A stretch of 64,000 nucleotides of DNA from Rhizophagus irregularis (GCF_026210795.1 NC_089441.1:2852001-2916000), one strand, 5' to 3'; positions 48,701 to 60,741 are shown, counted from the stretch's first letter. Notes: generated by a model not told the origin, from the sequence alone. A program made the numbers and translations.

Positions 48701-49246
48701 ATGTCAAATTTAATACCAATTTCTGAGTTAAATGAACTATCATACGAAGAATTTATTAATAAAATCAATATATTATTTGAAACAGCTTTACCATTAGCAA
48801 ATGCATTATATTCTTCTCGCCCATTCGCATCTTATACTTCTTTAATTTCTTCAGCGACAGAATTTATTCAAAATCCTGAATTACCATTTTCACAAAAACT
48901 TGAAATAATTAATGCACATCCACGCTTAGGTGAAAATAAAAAAAATCTTTCTTCATTATCTTTAAAGGAACAAGGTTATTCAACAAATAATGATTTAAGT
49001 CAAAATGAATCAAATACCGTAAATGAAGATGAAATTGTTAATACAATACTACAGGAATTAAATTATAAATACGAAGAAAAGTTTGGTTTTCGGTTTGTTA
49101 TTTTTGTTAATGGTAGATCAAGAAAAGAAATCATTCCTATATTACAAGATAAATTAGAGAATGGAAATCGAGATGATGAATTAAAAAGAGGTTTATTAGA
49201 TATGATGAATATTGCCAATGATAGATTAAGACGTTGCCAGAATTAG
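48701..49246 (+). CDS. OHCU decarboxylase (ureide pathway)
   Basis: 2-oxo-4-hydroxy-4-carboxy-5-ureidoimidazoline decarboxylase, the last step from urate to (S)-allantoin. Intronless, 181 residues, starts MSNLIPISELNELSYEEF. Family landmarks: FIQNPELPFSQKLEIINAHP with RLG (catalytic His region AHPRLG), LKEQGY, LNYKYEEKFGFRFVIFVNGR and SRKEIIPILQDKL, ending RLRRCQN. No C-terminal peroxisome signal of SKL type is seen. It shares a 144-bp upstream region, including a run of about 20 A, with DBP7. Confidence 0.93.
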   Translation: MSNLIPISELNELSYEEFINKINILFETALPLANALYSSRPFASYTSLISSATEFIQNPELPFSQKLEIINAHPRLGENKKNLSSLSLKEQGYSTNNDLSQNESNTVNEDEIVNTILQELNYKYEEKFGFRFVIFVNGRSRKEIIPILQDKLENGNRDDELKRGLLDMMNIANDRLRRCQN

Positions 49247-49753
49247 CAATGGAAATATACATATATATACAGTATATTTATATATATATATATCAATATA
49301 TGTATATAAATATACAATTTAATTGTAACTTTACTTTTATTTTTATTTAATTACTAATTAAAGTAACTAGTTTTTATGATATGAAAAATTTTGAAGTATT
49401 GAAAATAATCATATAAAACATATATATAGATTCAATTCAATAACTATGTAAACCATCTTATTTATATAAATAAATTAATTATCTAATATTCCGAAATATT
49501 TATATCTATATTAGTTATAATTGTTATATATATTATGTAAATAAAATTATGTTGTTCAATGGTATATTCAACTATTTACAATTCAGATTCGTTAAAACAT
49601 TTAAAAGTACAATTTATTTATTAGCTTAATGGTTTATAACTAAATCAAAAAGGTAGATAAGTATCAAAAAATTTTATATAATCGAAAGTTTAATCAACAT
49701 TATTTTATTAAAAAAAAACAGATAGGTGACATAATACATATATTATTACAATA
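49247..49753. other. 3' intergenic region, AT-rich
   Basis: Lies between convergent OHCU decarboxylase and RAD51B. Begins with a TA/TATA repeat tract (about 49257-49310). No gene seen. Confidence 0.5.
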
Positions 49754-51396
49754 TTACGCCCACAATGCTGATATAAACCATTCAGCAACATCAGACTTTC
49801 TTTTCTTTTTATCCAACGATTGACTTGGAACCGCGTCACTTTTATCAGTTTCTTCCATAGGACCAATTTCTTCCTCTTGTTGTCGTTTATCCTCTTTCTC
49901 TATGTTTTCCGAATAAACAAATTCCACAATTCCTTCATTTTCAATAGTATAATAAATTGTAATATTTGCAGCAATAGGTGATTTTACAATTGTTAATTCT
50001 TGTAAATTTGGCGGAAATAAATCATTTAATATTGTAAACTTCAAATTCGATAAATTTCTAATGTGAAATTTATTCATCATTATACGTGTAGTAACAGAAT
50101 GTGCCCATGTATTTCCTAATGCTGCTGTGACTTCTGGCCCTATTCGCAATTTTTTTTTAAAAAAAATAATCAATTATTTTTTTTTATTTTTCATTTTTTT
50201 TAACAAAAAAAAGAAAAAATACCTTCCTCGCGTGATTTTTTTATTGGACGGAAACATTCTCTTGGTAATACCGTTTCACTTCGATTTCTGGTGATTACTT
50301 GATTAGTTACTACTACAGGTATACGAAACGATTCAGCTAGATATCTACGAATAAAGAAATTACGTCTTAATCGCATATACACGAAAAAAAAAAAATAACT
50401 CAAATCGAAATTTTAAAATTAATAAATTCTTCAGTTTTGAAGCCTGTTGAAGTAATATATCGTTTCTTTCCATTAAAGGTCCTCCCCAACCACATTTCTT
50501 TACAGGATTCTGATATTCTTTTCTAACAAGAGATCCAATCGAATCTACTATTAATAATTTAACATCATTTTCAATTATGAATTCTTGAAGCTCATCCAAT
50601 CTAGAAAAAGAAGATAACTTTAATAAGCGTAAAATTTTTGATGTAACAGTTTCTTTTTACCTTTTTGTTAATTCCTTTGAAGACGTGATATCCATTTTAT
50701 GGATGGATGATGTCATTTTATCAAGATTGGCTTGACCTCGTTCATCTTTACCAAAGTACTGAGGAAATCGGTTCTCAGCTATGACTATTAATCTAAATTA
50801 AACAAATTTTCGCATAAATAACCAAAAAAACTGGTTTTTTTACGCGTTGTTCGCTTTTTACCTATCCGCATTAAAACTTCGCTCGGTGTCAATGTAACAC
50901 ACTCCTCCTCCAAGTCCACCCATGGTTTCTGGTAATGTCGTTAACATTGAAAGTGTCAGACAGAGTTGTGTTTTACCAGATCTAGTTGGACCAACAAGTT
51001 CAGTTATGGAAGAAAATGGTATTCCACCACTTAAAGCTTCATCTAACCCTTTTAATGAAGTTGCCAAAAATGGTGAATTATTTTCTGTCATCATATCCAA
51101 CACCTATTACAATCAAAATATTTATTTATTTATTTATTTCATATATAAAGTTATTTAAATTTAAAAACGTGATATCATACGGATACGAATTCCGGTACGA
51201 TCCATTTGGCAGCTCGTTTTTGGATATTTCTTGCAGTTTCGACTTTAAAATTACAACATTCTACTAACTCAAGTTCAGTACGACTAAACAATTCTTTTGT
51301 TGTATTAACTGGTGTACGCGGAAAACTATTGAGTTTATATATTGTTTTTTTGCCTAACTTAGGATTAAGTCGCGTCAACTTTCGAGTCGAAGACAT
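49754..51396 (-). CDS. RAD51B: RAD51 paralogue RAD51B
   Basis: RecA-fold ATPase of the homologous-recombination paralogue complex that assists RAD51 loading. The start MSSTRKLTRLNPKLGKK opens a small helical N-terminal domain (TRTELELVECCNFKVETARN-like). Then FLATSLKGLDEALSGGIPF, Walker A GPTRSGKTQLC, GGGVCYIDTERSFNADR, AENRFPQYFGKDERG, Walker B VKLLIVDSIGSLVRKEY, IPVVVTNQVITRNRSE, ALGNTWAHSVTTRIMM and IVKSPIAANITIYYTIENEG. About six exons with short introns. IDTE.SF.A.RL.EIAE.RFP and ALGNTW.HSV favour RAD51B over RAD51C/XRCC2. A C-terminal tail of about 60 residues (EEEIGPMEETDKS, KKKRKSD) is longer than in the human protein. Confidence 0.88.
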
Positions 51397-51494
51397 GTTT
51401 TAGAGATAGAAGTCATGTGATAAATTTAATTTTACTCGCGAAATCTTGATGATCATACTGTAAACTGAAATCATAGTTATCTGTTTATAAAATA

Positions 51495-51899
51495 ATGGCT
51501 TCAATAATACCAAGTATACCAAGTAAAACGCGCTTGTCACAATTAGCACAATTATCCGCTAAAATATTTAATAATGTATATAATCCAACAGGGGAAAGAA
51601 CTGGAAATAAAATACTTCGCAAAAGACTCATTGGATCTACCATAACAGGGTGGTATCCACATAGAATAATAACTTTACGTAAAATTACTGATACGTTTCC
51701 GGGTATGAAATTAGTTAATCAAGAAGAGAAATTACGACTAGAAGAAATTGCTAAAAGAAAGAAACGTGGTAAAGGAGCTCCAAAGAAAGGTATGTTAAGT
51801 TATTTTAACTTGTTATATACATTGAATTATATCAATTTATAATTTGTATTTACAGGTCAAGGAAAGCGTGCTTCTCTTGGAACAAAGAAGCAAAAATAA
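51495..51899 (+). CDS. Mitochondrial ribosomal protein mS33 (MRPS33)
   Basis: Small-subunit protein of the mitochondrial ribosome. Two exons: 51495-51789 and 51856-51899; about 112 residues. It reads MASIIPSIPSKTRLSQLAQL, SAKIFNNVYNPTGERTGNKI, LRKRLIGSTITGWYPHRI and a basic tail KKRGKGAPKKGQGKRASLGT. The F+...Y(N/D)PTGERTGNK+L+++L.G...W+P pattern is characteristic. Without splicing, the first exon would run into a hydrophobic intron translation. It is head to head with RAD51B, 98 bp between start codons. Confidence 0.9.
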
Positions 51900-51988
51900 T
51901 TTTAATTTAATTTTCTTGTAGTAAAATTAAAAAAAAAAATACATAAAGAAATTCCTAAAAAATCATTAAATAGTCGGTCTATAGACTT

Positions 51989-52887
51989 TTATTTGAGTTG
52001 ATCCTCTCTTTGTAAAATTTCTTTGTCTAATTGGATAAATATAGTTGTGCGTAAGGGGAAACCATCAATTGGCAGCGTATGAGCAGTAACTCGAGAAGGC
52101 TAAATAAATAAACAAAATTAGATATTTAAGGAAAAAAATTTAATCAAAAAATTAACTTACGAATTGAGCCCCATCCAATATTGCTTCAACAATTCCTGCT
52201 AGAAACGAATTACAATTTAATTCAGATAATTCTTTGGGTACTGAAATATACTTACTTATCAAAGGATCATTATCTGAAATCATATCTGTCCTCATAGTTA
52301 AGATATATAAAATTATTATTTAAATATTTAAGAAAACCTTATAATAATATCAAGGATACATTCGTTTTCATTTTCTGTACTCTTTTCTAAAGTATCTGCT
52401 TGTTTACCAAATAGTGTTTTCCAAACCGTGGTATGAATAAAATATAATATACCTAAAACACGTGTCTCCCTTTTACTATTTTTATCTCTCCAAACAATTA
52501 ATTCTAATAGACGAGTTCCTACCCGATATCCAAAATCATTCAATCTTTCGTTAATTAATTAGGTAATTAGTGAGATAATTGTAATTGATTGTTGACAGAT
52601 AAACTTCCTTTAAAAACTCACTTGCGTTCAAGATCTTGAATCCCATGTACTCTTTTTTGTGCATACTGTAGCATTTCTGAAAAAAGAAACGCAAAAGCTC
52701 CAAGCCCAACCTATAAATTAAAAAGAGTAAGAAGTAAGAACAATTAAATGTTGAAAACTCGAACATAAGCTTTTTTTACCTCTGCTCCTTTTGTTTTATT
52801 CAAATTCCTTTCTACAATCGAAACACGCTTAATTAAGCGAGTCTCATTTGAAGATAGTACCGACGATATTCGGGAATTTTGAGACAT
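51989..52887 (-). CDS. TRS31: TRAPP complex subunit TRAPPC5/Trs31
   Basis: Core subunit of the TRAPP tethering complex, the exchange factor for Ypt1/Rab1 in ER-Golgi traffic. The start at 52887 reads [20 protein letters not shown]. Joined exons give [100 protein letters not shown], then [20 protein letters not shown] and [20 protein letters not shown]. It ends LQREDQLK. These blocks follow human TRAPPC5 without gaps. The stop is 90 bp from the convergent mS33 stop. Confidence 0.93.
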
Positions 52888-53036
52888 CGAATAATTTATT
52901 CTCTTTAAATTGAAATTGCTGTTGTATAAAGCTACTTAATGATTTACGAAGAAATCACCTTATTTGTTATAAAAACGTGACTCAAAATCGGGTCGATAAA
53001 AATTGAGAAATTTTAAATTTTCACAATGCTTCAAAA

Positions 53037-54143
53037 ATGAATAAACGTGAACAAACTCAAAGGTTTAAAATCGATGTTAATAAGAATAATGATATAGCTA
53101 AATATTATGAAATACCAAAAATCAAGATACTATTTCATAATGAAGAATTCTTGGTTATAGATAAACCGTAAGTAATGAAAAATTAATGCTATTTTAATTA
53201 ATATAATTAATATTAACTCCAGTATATAGCTATGATGTTAGGATTGATGGTGATACGTCGAAAGGACATACAGGTAATCAAAAAAAATTTTCAATTTCGA
53301 ATTTATACATTTTTTTTAAAGGAATATACAATATTATTTATTATGTATATAGTTTTATCCCTTCTTTATAATCAAATTCCAAATTTACCAAAACCATTAA
53401 GAAATGTACATCAACTTGATCATGCAACATCAGGTTGTTATTGTTTAGCATTAACAAAAAAGTCCGCTGGTATAGCGAGTGTTGCTTTTGCTAAACGTAA
53501 AGTTGATAAGTATTATTTAGCTATCGTCAGAGGTTGGATGAAAAATGATAGGTAAATTTTAAAAGAACAAACACGAAAGGATGATCTCGTATTAATTCTT
53601 TTTTTCTTAGTTATGTGGTTGAACAACCTATTGCAGATGTACCAAATAATAGATATCGAATGTGTATTGGTACAGAAGATAATCCAGGAAAGGTAATATA
53701 TCAAAAGTTATATATTTTATTTCAATTCGAACTATTTCATTCTTACGTTTTAAAAGTCCTCAAAAACAGAAATAAAAGTCCTTCGTCGAGGATATTTTAA
53801 TTCTTCTTTACCGCCATCCTCATCAACAACACCGCCACTTTCACCTTCAGAATATATACAAGTAACATTAATTAGACTTCACCCTATAACAGGCAGGAGA
53901 CATCAATTAAGATTACATTGTCAATTTTTAAATCATCCTATTGTAGGCGATTGGCATTATGAAAGACAAATTATGGATTATACCGATACTTGGCGTATGA
54001 TGTTACATGCTCAGAAATTAGTTATACCGTTAAATAAAAATGAAGAAGTTTTGGATGTTGATGCTGGAGATCCTTTTTCCGAATTAGTAACTGAAAATTC
54101 TGGATATGATTACGTTGATGAAGTTCAGCGAGAAAATAAATAA
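53037..54143 (+). CDS. RNA pseudouridine synthase, RPUSD1-like (RluA family)
   Basis: Isomerises uridine to pseudouridine in RNA; the target is not known. Starts MNKREQTQRFKIDVNKNNDI, then KILFHNEEFLVIDKP|YDVRIDGDTSKGHT across a small second exon. The catalytic-motif exon reads RNVHQLDHATSGCYCLALTK, the HQLDxxTSG form of the RluA R-L-D motif (catalytic Asp in QLDHATSG). Later VDKYYLAIVRG, the IGTEDNPGK region, and VTLIRLHPITGRRHQLRLHC plus HPIVGDWHYE. YDVRID and HQLD (rather than HRLD) are features of the RPUSD1 branch. The end DYVDEVQRENK is short compared with RPUSD1. No clear mitochondrial presequence. Confidence 0.88.
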
Positions 54144-54444
54144 ATATCGACCTCATTTTGCTGCTTGTACTTATTCTTAATTAAAAATGTTAAAGCGAAA
54201 AATGTAGATGGGTCTATCCGGCTAATCAGCCACTTTATTCTATCCATATATGAATATTCCTTTTTGAATATTACACCGTTTTAAGGATAACTTGGAGCTA
54301 ACCGGATTAACCGGATTGATATCCGGACAACCCAGCCATCGATATCGGCTTATCCGTCATACGGGTTACGGGTATACGGATAGATCAATGTATTTTTGCA
54401 AAAACACGGAATAATCGAATTTAGTAAATTATTTTATATGCTTT
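54144..54444. repeat. 3' intergenic region with a GC-richer inverted-repeat element
   Basis: Between the convergent RPUSD1-like and SSZ1 genes. Bases about 54207-54386 are clearly GC-richer and symmetric: GATGGGTCTATCCGGCTAAT on the left faces GATCTATCCGTATACCCG (inverted) on the right, with inner copies of AACCGGATT and GATATCCGG. It could be a MITE remnant; no TSD identified. Confidence 0.45.
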
Positions 54445-56441
54445 TTATTTTGTATTACCCTCAATTACAATTTCTAATTTTTTATCAGTAGCAATTTCTT
54501 TTGCCATAATTATACACTTATTGTCTATATTCACCTCAATAGTAATATCAATTTTTAATTCGTTAGTTTTTTTCTCTGGTAAATTTTTTAAAACCATTTC
54601 AGCCAATAATTTATCCGGTACATTTATAGGACGTTGTGGTATCTTAATTTCTCCTTCTCCTTCCTCCTTTTCATCATTCTTTTCCTCTTCGGCTTTTTTT
54701 TCATCTTCCTGGTGTTTTTGTACACCTTCCCAAATAGTGATATAAATTTCTTTCTGATTTTCTAAATAATTTGAAAATGTAAAATTACGACGAACTGGTA
54801 AAGGAGTATTTTCTGGTATCAATGTTATAAATTCTTGCTTAGCATTTACGATTCCAATTGATTTTAACAAGTGTGGTGTAAAAGTTGTTGAAGAGTTAAT
54901 ACTGTCATTAATTAATGTGTCCGCATAATTCGAGATTAATGAACCTTGAAATGCACATCCATATGCTACAACTTCTTCGGGTTCAAAATCTTGACGAATT
55001 AATGTAGAAGGATTTACGAACATTTCACGTATTTTCGATTGAAGTTTTGGAATACGTGAAGCTCCTCCACAAAGAATTACCTATATAATAGTAAGAGAAA
55101 TCTGTTAAAAAGAAAGAACAAAATTGTTCTGGGGTGGTTTCGCGTACCTATTTTCAATAAAATTTTAAAAAACTTTCATTAATTAACTTACTTCGTCAAT
55201 CGATTGAGGTTCGAGACCATTTTCCTTTAAAGCCTCGGAAATAATTTCCAAATTTTTAGAAAATAATTTATTTGCCATAATTTCAAATCTTGTCCTATTT
55301 ATATTTCCATGAAAATCAATTCCTTCAGCCAAAGATTCAACAGAACAAGGGGCAGTTGAATTAGAAGATAAAGTTTTCTTTGTTATTTCTACAGCATTTC
55401 TCAATTTAACTAAAGCTCTTTTATTATCCATAATATCAATTTTAGTTTTTCTTTTAAATTCACTAGCAAAATGTTTTACTAATAATTCATCAAAAGCAGC
55501 ACCACCAAGATCAGGACCATGAGTTGTTCCTAGTACAGTGTACATTCCTGATCTAACTGACATCACTGAAACATCTAAACTATCAGATCCTAAATCTACA
55601 ATAACATCGGTCCTATCATCATATTTATTAACTGTCATTAATTTTTGTCCACTATTTGCGACATATCCTAATTCATATGCTAATGCTGCTGCACTTGGTT
55701 CATTAATTAATTGTAATACTCTCAATCCTGCTTTTTCTGTTGCTATTTTTAATGAATCTTTTTGTTCTTCAGTAAAATAAGTTGGTATTGCTAATACAGT
55801 TCCAGTAACCGATTGACCTAAAAAATTCTCGGCACTTTCTCTTAAGCTTGTTATATACTTTGTACATACTTCTTGTACTGTTACTATTGTTTCTCCTTTA
55901 AATTCCACTTTATATGCTGCTTGTCCATCTTTGTCAACTAATTGTGCTGTGCCTGCATTTGCTATTGATTTACATTCTTCATAACTTATAAAATAAATGG
56001 AATAAATAAAATTGAAACAACTTCTAAAGAAAAGACGTGGAATAAAAATACCTTTTCCCGATAAAATTACGAAACTGAGTAATTGTATTTTTTGCATTAC
56101 TTAGTAATTGTACTCTAGCCTGAGTTCCAGTAAGCTAATTAAAAATAAAGAAAAAGCTTATGATAAATTACAATTAACTATTACTTGATTCAACTTTAAA
56201 TAACTCACCTCTTCTTCACCGGAAAATGCTACCATTGTAGGTATTTGACGTTCTCCGTCCTCATTAGCAATGCAATCTGCTCTTCCATCCTTGAAAAATT
56301 TGAAAAATTTTAATTCTACCCGATTAATACTTAAAAACATAAGTGTATACGACGTACCTTATTAATGATTGCGATACTAGAATAACTTTGGCCTATTCTT
56401 AGGCCTATAATAACATGTTTAGAATCCGTTGCTGAGGGCAT
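54445..56441 (-). CDS. SSZ1: Hsp70-family RAC subunit SSZ1 (HSPA14-like)
   Basis: Atypical Hsp70 that pairs with zuotin in the ribosome-associated complex, helping nascent chains fold. Starts MPSATDSKHVIIGLRIGQSY at 56441. Exons give DGRADCIANEDGERQIPTMV, EECKSIANAGTAQLVDKDGQ, VLAIPTYFTEEQKDSLKIAT, LQLINEPSAAALAYELGYVA, VIVDLGSDSLDVSVMSVRSG and HGPDLGGAAFDELLVKHF. The first phosphate loop (LRIGQSYSSIAII) lacks the GTT of canonical Hsp70s, and the C-terminal part (54445-55023) is a shortened beta-type region with an acidic insert (KKAEEEKNDEKEEGEGE). Both point to SSZ1 rather than SSA/SSB. Confidence 0.9.
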
Positions 56442-56903
56442 TTAAAGATTTAAATTCAAAAATGTACTATCAACCTATCAACAAAATAAAAAAAAAGGAT
56501 TTTCCTGATAATTAGATCATTACTATATATGTAAAAAAATATTTATTTCTTATTGGCTAACAAATTCTGGTAGTTGTTGCATTACGTACACATAATATAA
56601 TATCGAACTAGCGCGTCATGTCTTGAGAACGATTTTAATGATTTTAATTATTTTTAAAGCGCGATTCGAAAAGTAAAAATGATACAAAAGTAAATTAAGA
56701 ATTTAATTGTATTAGCGAATAAGTTAAATTATTTTGGATAAAATAATCTTAAAGAAATTCTCATATTACATTTCGGCATATTACATTTCACTTTACGACA
56801 CGAATTCTTTCTTTTAGACACATATACATAAAAATATGAAAAAGAATTATGGGAATTTTAATTTGGAAAAAATTTACATTATTTCCACCATCCAGTATTT
56901 TTT
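56442..56903. other. Intergenic region
   Basis: Upstream of SSZ1 and downstream of the Elongin-B-like gene, both on the minus strand. AT-rich; no gene or repeat seen. Confidence 0.5.
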
Positions 56904-57558
56904 CTAAGCTTTGGCTTTTCCTTTTCCATCTTCCAAAATAGTATCTATATCATTCTTTTCATTCATCTCATCATCCTCATCCATAGGTTCATCTTCATCC
57001 TCAACAGCTTCGTCATAAGGATCTGGATATTCCACAGAAACATTTTCCCATTGGCCTTTTATATTAATCATTTAAATTTTAACTCGTTAAATAAGATCTC
57101 AGTCGAACAAGTATCTTGTTTTTATAATTAAAAAAGTTAAAAGAAGAACAAAGAAATTCTTAAAGAATTCATTAAACATACCCAAATTATCATCCCACAA
57201 GCATAAAAATAGAACCTGCTCATCTTTTAACCCTGATTGAGCAACAGTATCTTCATCTCTATCCAGAGAAGAATAAGAAAGTGGCGGTTCAGAATCATCT
57301 GTGGATATCAGTAATTTTATTTTTTTTGAATCTAATTTTTCGGAATCTAATATTTTTATAATATTTTTCTTTAATGTTAATATTTTATCAGTTGTTTTAG
57401 CCGGTAAAAATATTGTGGATTTATGACGCTTGACGCGAAAGTAAACCTGATTTGGAGGATGCTGTTAAGAGTTAAATATCAGAAAGAGAATGAGAAAGAT
57501 AGAAAGTAGGAAAGTAAAAAGAACAGAGAATAAGTTAAAGAAGATAAAATACCTCCAT
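56904..57558 (-). CDS. Elongin-B-like ubiquitin-fold protein
   Basis: Elongin B has a ubiquitin fold and binds Elongin C in transcription-elongation and cullin-ligase complexes. The first coding exon is only ATGGAG (57558-57553); the next reads HPPNQVYFRVKRHKSTIFLP, AKTTDKILTLKKNIIKIL, SKKIKLLISTDDSEPPLSYS and GLKDEQVLFLCLWDDNL. The last exon begins GQWENVSVEYPDPYDEAVED. The opening VYFRVKRHKSTIF matches Elongin B MIRRHKTTIF, and PPLSYSSL...GL corresponds to its second half. The tail is strongly acidic and ends GKGKAKA, unlike the animal protein. The head-to-head partner ALG2 starts 153 bp away. Confidence 0.8.
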
Positions 57559-57711
57559 TGTATAAATTTTTTTTTAAAAAAAAGAAATTTTTAATACATT
57601 TATATAATTTTAAAATTTATTAGATATATTTTACTAATTTAGTGTTAGTGTCACCTTGATTAAAACTTGTTATCCTAGATTCAAAAATTTGTTCTCGCCC
57701 ATACAAAAATT

Positions 57712-59350
57712 ATGTCTTCACAAATTTTAAAGTTAGCTTTCGTGCATCCGGACCTTGGAATAGGTATATATCATTCGAATTTTTTAGTTTTTAACTTATT
57801 AAACTATTTTTATAATAATAGGTGGTGCAGAGCGACTAGTAGTCGACGCAGCTGTTGGTTTACAAACTAAAGGTCATCAAGTCGTTATTTACACTTCTCA
57901 CCACGACCCAACACATTGTTTTGAGGAAACCAGAAATGATACACTTGAGGTCCGAGTTCGCGGAAATTATATTATACCACGTACATTCTTTGGGTCATTT
58001 TATATTATATGTGCTATATTAAGACAAATTCATTTGACCCTTTCGATGATATTTTGGGATAGAGCAAAATATGACGTTATATTTGTGGACCAGTTATCCG
58101 CAAGTGTGCCATTATTAAGATTGACTGGTGCAAAGGTACTGTGTATAGCAATTTATTTTTAAGATTTAAAAAAAATCATTCACATTCTTTTAATTCTCAT
58201 AAACAGGTTTTATTTTATTGCCATTTTCCTGATAAGTTATTAACACAAAGAGAATCATTAATAAAAAAAATTTACAGATATCCGGTTGATTTAATAGAAG
58301 AATTGACAACTGGTAAGACTTTTTATCCGGAATTAGGCTATATACTGTACTGCATTATTTATTCATTACCCATTTTATTAGATATGGCGAATTGTATAGT
58401 AGTTAATAGTAAATTTACTGCAAAGATATTTCATGAATCATTTCCCCATATAAAACGTACACCACGAGTGCTTTATCCGGGGATACATTTTGATTCATAC
58501 GATAAAAAAGTTGATTTAAAAGATAAATCTGTTGAGATATTAGAAACGTAAGTATTAGAACTCATTTATTTTCTTTTAAGAATATTAAACAATTCATCCC
58601 TTTTTTAGATCGAAAAAGATTATATTATCAATTAATCGATTTGAAAGAAAAAAGAATATCATACTTGCAATTCACGCCTTTGCAAAATTACGCGATGATA
58701 ATTTAATATCAGCCAATCAATTTAATAATTTACGGTTAGTTATAGCTGGTGGATACGATTATCGTGTCCAAGAAAATGTGGATCATCATAAAGAGTTATA
58801 TCAAGAGGCATCAAAACTAGAGCTAAAGCCTTCTACATTAATGCCAGGTTCAGCAGAATTACTACCAGAAAATTCAGAAAATTCTCAAGTCATTTTCTTA
58901 TGTTCTTTTAATGAACCACAACGAACTTATTTGCTTTCAAAAGCATTATGTCTTTTATATACTCCATCAAATGAACATTTTGGAATTGTACCTGTAGAAG
59001 CAATGTATGCTCGTTTGCCAGTTATAGCAATTAATAATGGTGGTCCAAAGGAAACAGTAAAAGATCGCATCACAGGACTCCTTTGTTCATCTACTCCTAT
59101 GGCATTTTCACAAGCAATCGCTTCTTTTATTAATGGTGAATATGATCGTGACAATATGGGAGATCAAGGAAGAAAACATGTTCAAAAAATATTTTCTTTG
59201 GAAGCTTTTGTTAATACTCTAGAAGAAATTCTTATGCAATTAATTAAAGATTCTTCCCCATTTTCTTTACTGAACCCTTTGTCATTATGGCTCTCATTGA
59301 CTATAGCTTTAATTTTATATTATGTTTATCAATATCCTTATATATTCTAA
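57712..59350 (+). CDS. ALG2: Alpha-1,3/1,6-mannosyltransferase ALG2
   Basis: GT-B glycosyltransferase at the cytosolic ER face that adds the second and third mannoses to the dolichol-linked N-glycan precursor. It starts MSSQILKLAFVHPDLGIGGA, then ERLVVDAAVGLQTKGHQVVI, TSHHDPTHCFEET, VIFVDQLSASVPLLRLTGAK, VLFYCHFPDKLLTQRESL, IKKIYRYPVDLIEE, VVNSKFTAKIF and RVLYPGIHFDSYD. The donor-site EX7E motif is EHFGIVPVEAMYA. A hydrophobic C-terminal anchor (LSLWLSLTIALILYYVYQY) ends the protein. Four introns are evident, the one near 58136-58206 carrying the AG before VLFYCHF. Stops are only 30 bp from the convergent LSM4 stop. Confidence 0.95.
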
Positions 59351-59380
59351 AATTACCGGCATAATATAAATATGATACTG

Positions 59381-60327
59381 TTATCGGTTCTTGGATTTTC
59401 CTCTCCCGCCACCGCCACCACTACCTCCTCCACGGCCACTAGAGCTTCCGGCTCTGCTTCCTCCTATAAAAATAGCTAATTAGTTTAATAAAAAAAAAAT
59501 TAGCGACGAAAAGGACAAACCTCTACCAGTATTTCCACCACGAGAACCACCTGTTCAATTAAATTTTTTTTTTTTTAATATAAATAATTAGATTAAGAAT
59601 AATAATGAATATTCAATCGATTAGAACTACTTACGTCCTCGATTTCCACTGCTTGGCCCTGGTCTTTGTCGTAAAGTATCCTCCTTTACCATTTCCATGA
59701 TCTGAAATATTAAATAAAATAATTAAATAATGATTAAGAGAAACCATTTTAAATCAATTAAATACAATACATACCTCATCTGGTACACGCAAATATTTAA
59801 TCTAATTTAATAAAGATCAAAACAATGAAGTCAATACGGAATATAAATTTCAATAAAAATAGTAATATTTACCGTATTCCCTCTGATATAGCATTCAGGT
59901 AATCGCCAAAACCTATCTCCTTCCTGTTTACAAATAAATGAAATGCCCAATTAAGATAAGGTTCTAATTTTTTGGATCAAAATTATATGAATTTTTCAAA
60001 CGATCTTACCGGAGAGGTTTGTATAACTTCACGTAAAGTTAAATTCATCCAATTGTCACAATTTACTAAATGACCATTAAATGTTTCCCCGTTTTTTAAT
60101 TCTACCAACTAATCAATATAAAGAAAGATTAGATCAAATTAATTTGGTAGATCATCGACTCTATTTTAAAATGTTACCATAGGGTGTCCTTGAGCTGTGT
60201 TTAACAAAGAAAGTGGCAGCTATAGATTTTTTCCAAATCAATTTTTTTTTGGAAATTTTAAATGAAAGTATTAAGTATATGGCCATTGAATGTAATAAGT
60301 ATAGATTAATTGGAAATAAAATACCAT
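59381..60327 (-). CDS. LSM4: U6 snRNA-associated Sm-like protein LSm4
   Basis: Subunit of the LSm2-8 ring on U6 snRNA and the LSm1-7 ring in mRNA decay. The first coding exon appears to be the ATG alone (60327-60325, directly followed by GTATTTT). The next exon starts [14 protein letters not shown], then [59 protein letters not shown] and [20 protein letters not shown]. Sm1 and Sm2 motifs are intact. The tail is rich in RGG and GGG repeats, as expected for LSm4 proteins that promote P-body assembly, and ends GKSKNR. At least seven exons for about 135 residues. Confidence 0.92.
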
Positions 60328-60741
60328 TTTTGAAAAATAATCTTCAAAAATATAAATAAAATGATTAGTAACGAAAAAAGAAAATTAAACTTTGTCAATG
60401 GTGATAGATTAATTTATATGATAATACTAATTATGGTAATGACTAAAAATTCACAAAAAATGAAAATGACCTTTTTCGGTAAATTTTATACTGTTGCTTT
60501 CTATAGAATTTTAATAGTAAAAAAAATTCATAAATGGTGGCTATGGGAGGCTTACACGATTTTGATGAACACGAAATATGACTCATAAATTGTCGATAAT
60601 CTAATATTGTTCTGTTATCAGGTTTATCTAAAAAAAATTTATCTTAATTAAAAAAAATCTATTTAAATGATGAAATTTTTTACATTGAAATCTAATAAAT
60701 TTTTTTTTCCTAAAATATACTTAAAAATATTAAAATAAAAT
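60328..60741. other. Intergenic region between divergent LSM4 and DAHP synthase
   Basis: Contains a 75-codon ORF (60361-60588) of basic, hydrophobic composition without a family match; it is probably spurious. Otherwise AT-rich promoter sequence. Confidence 0.4.

Noticed and set aside
60361-60588. 75-codon ORF between LSM4 and DAHP synthase
   Set aside because: No family resemblance, in a promoter region; likely chance in AT-rich DNA.
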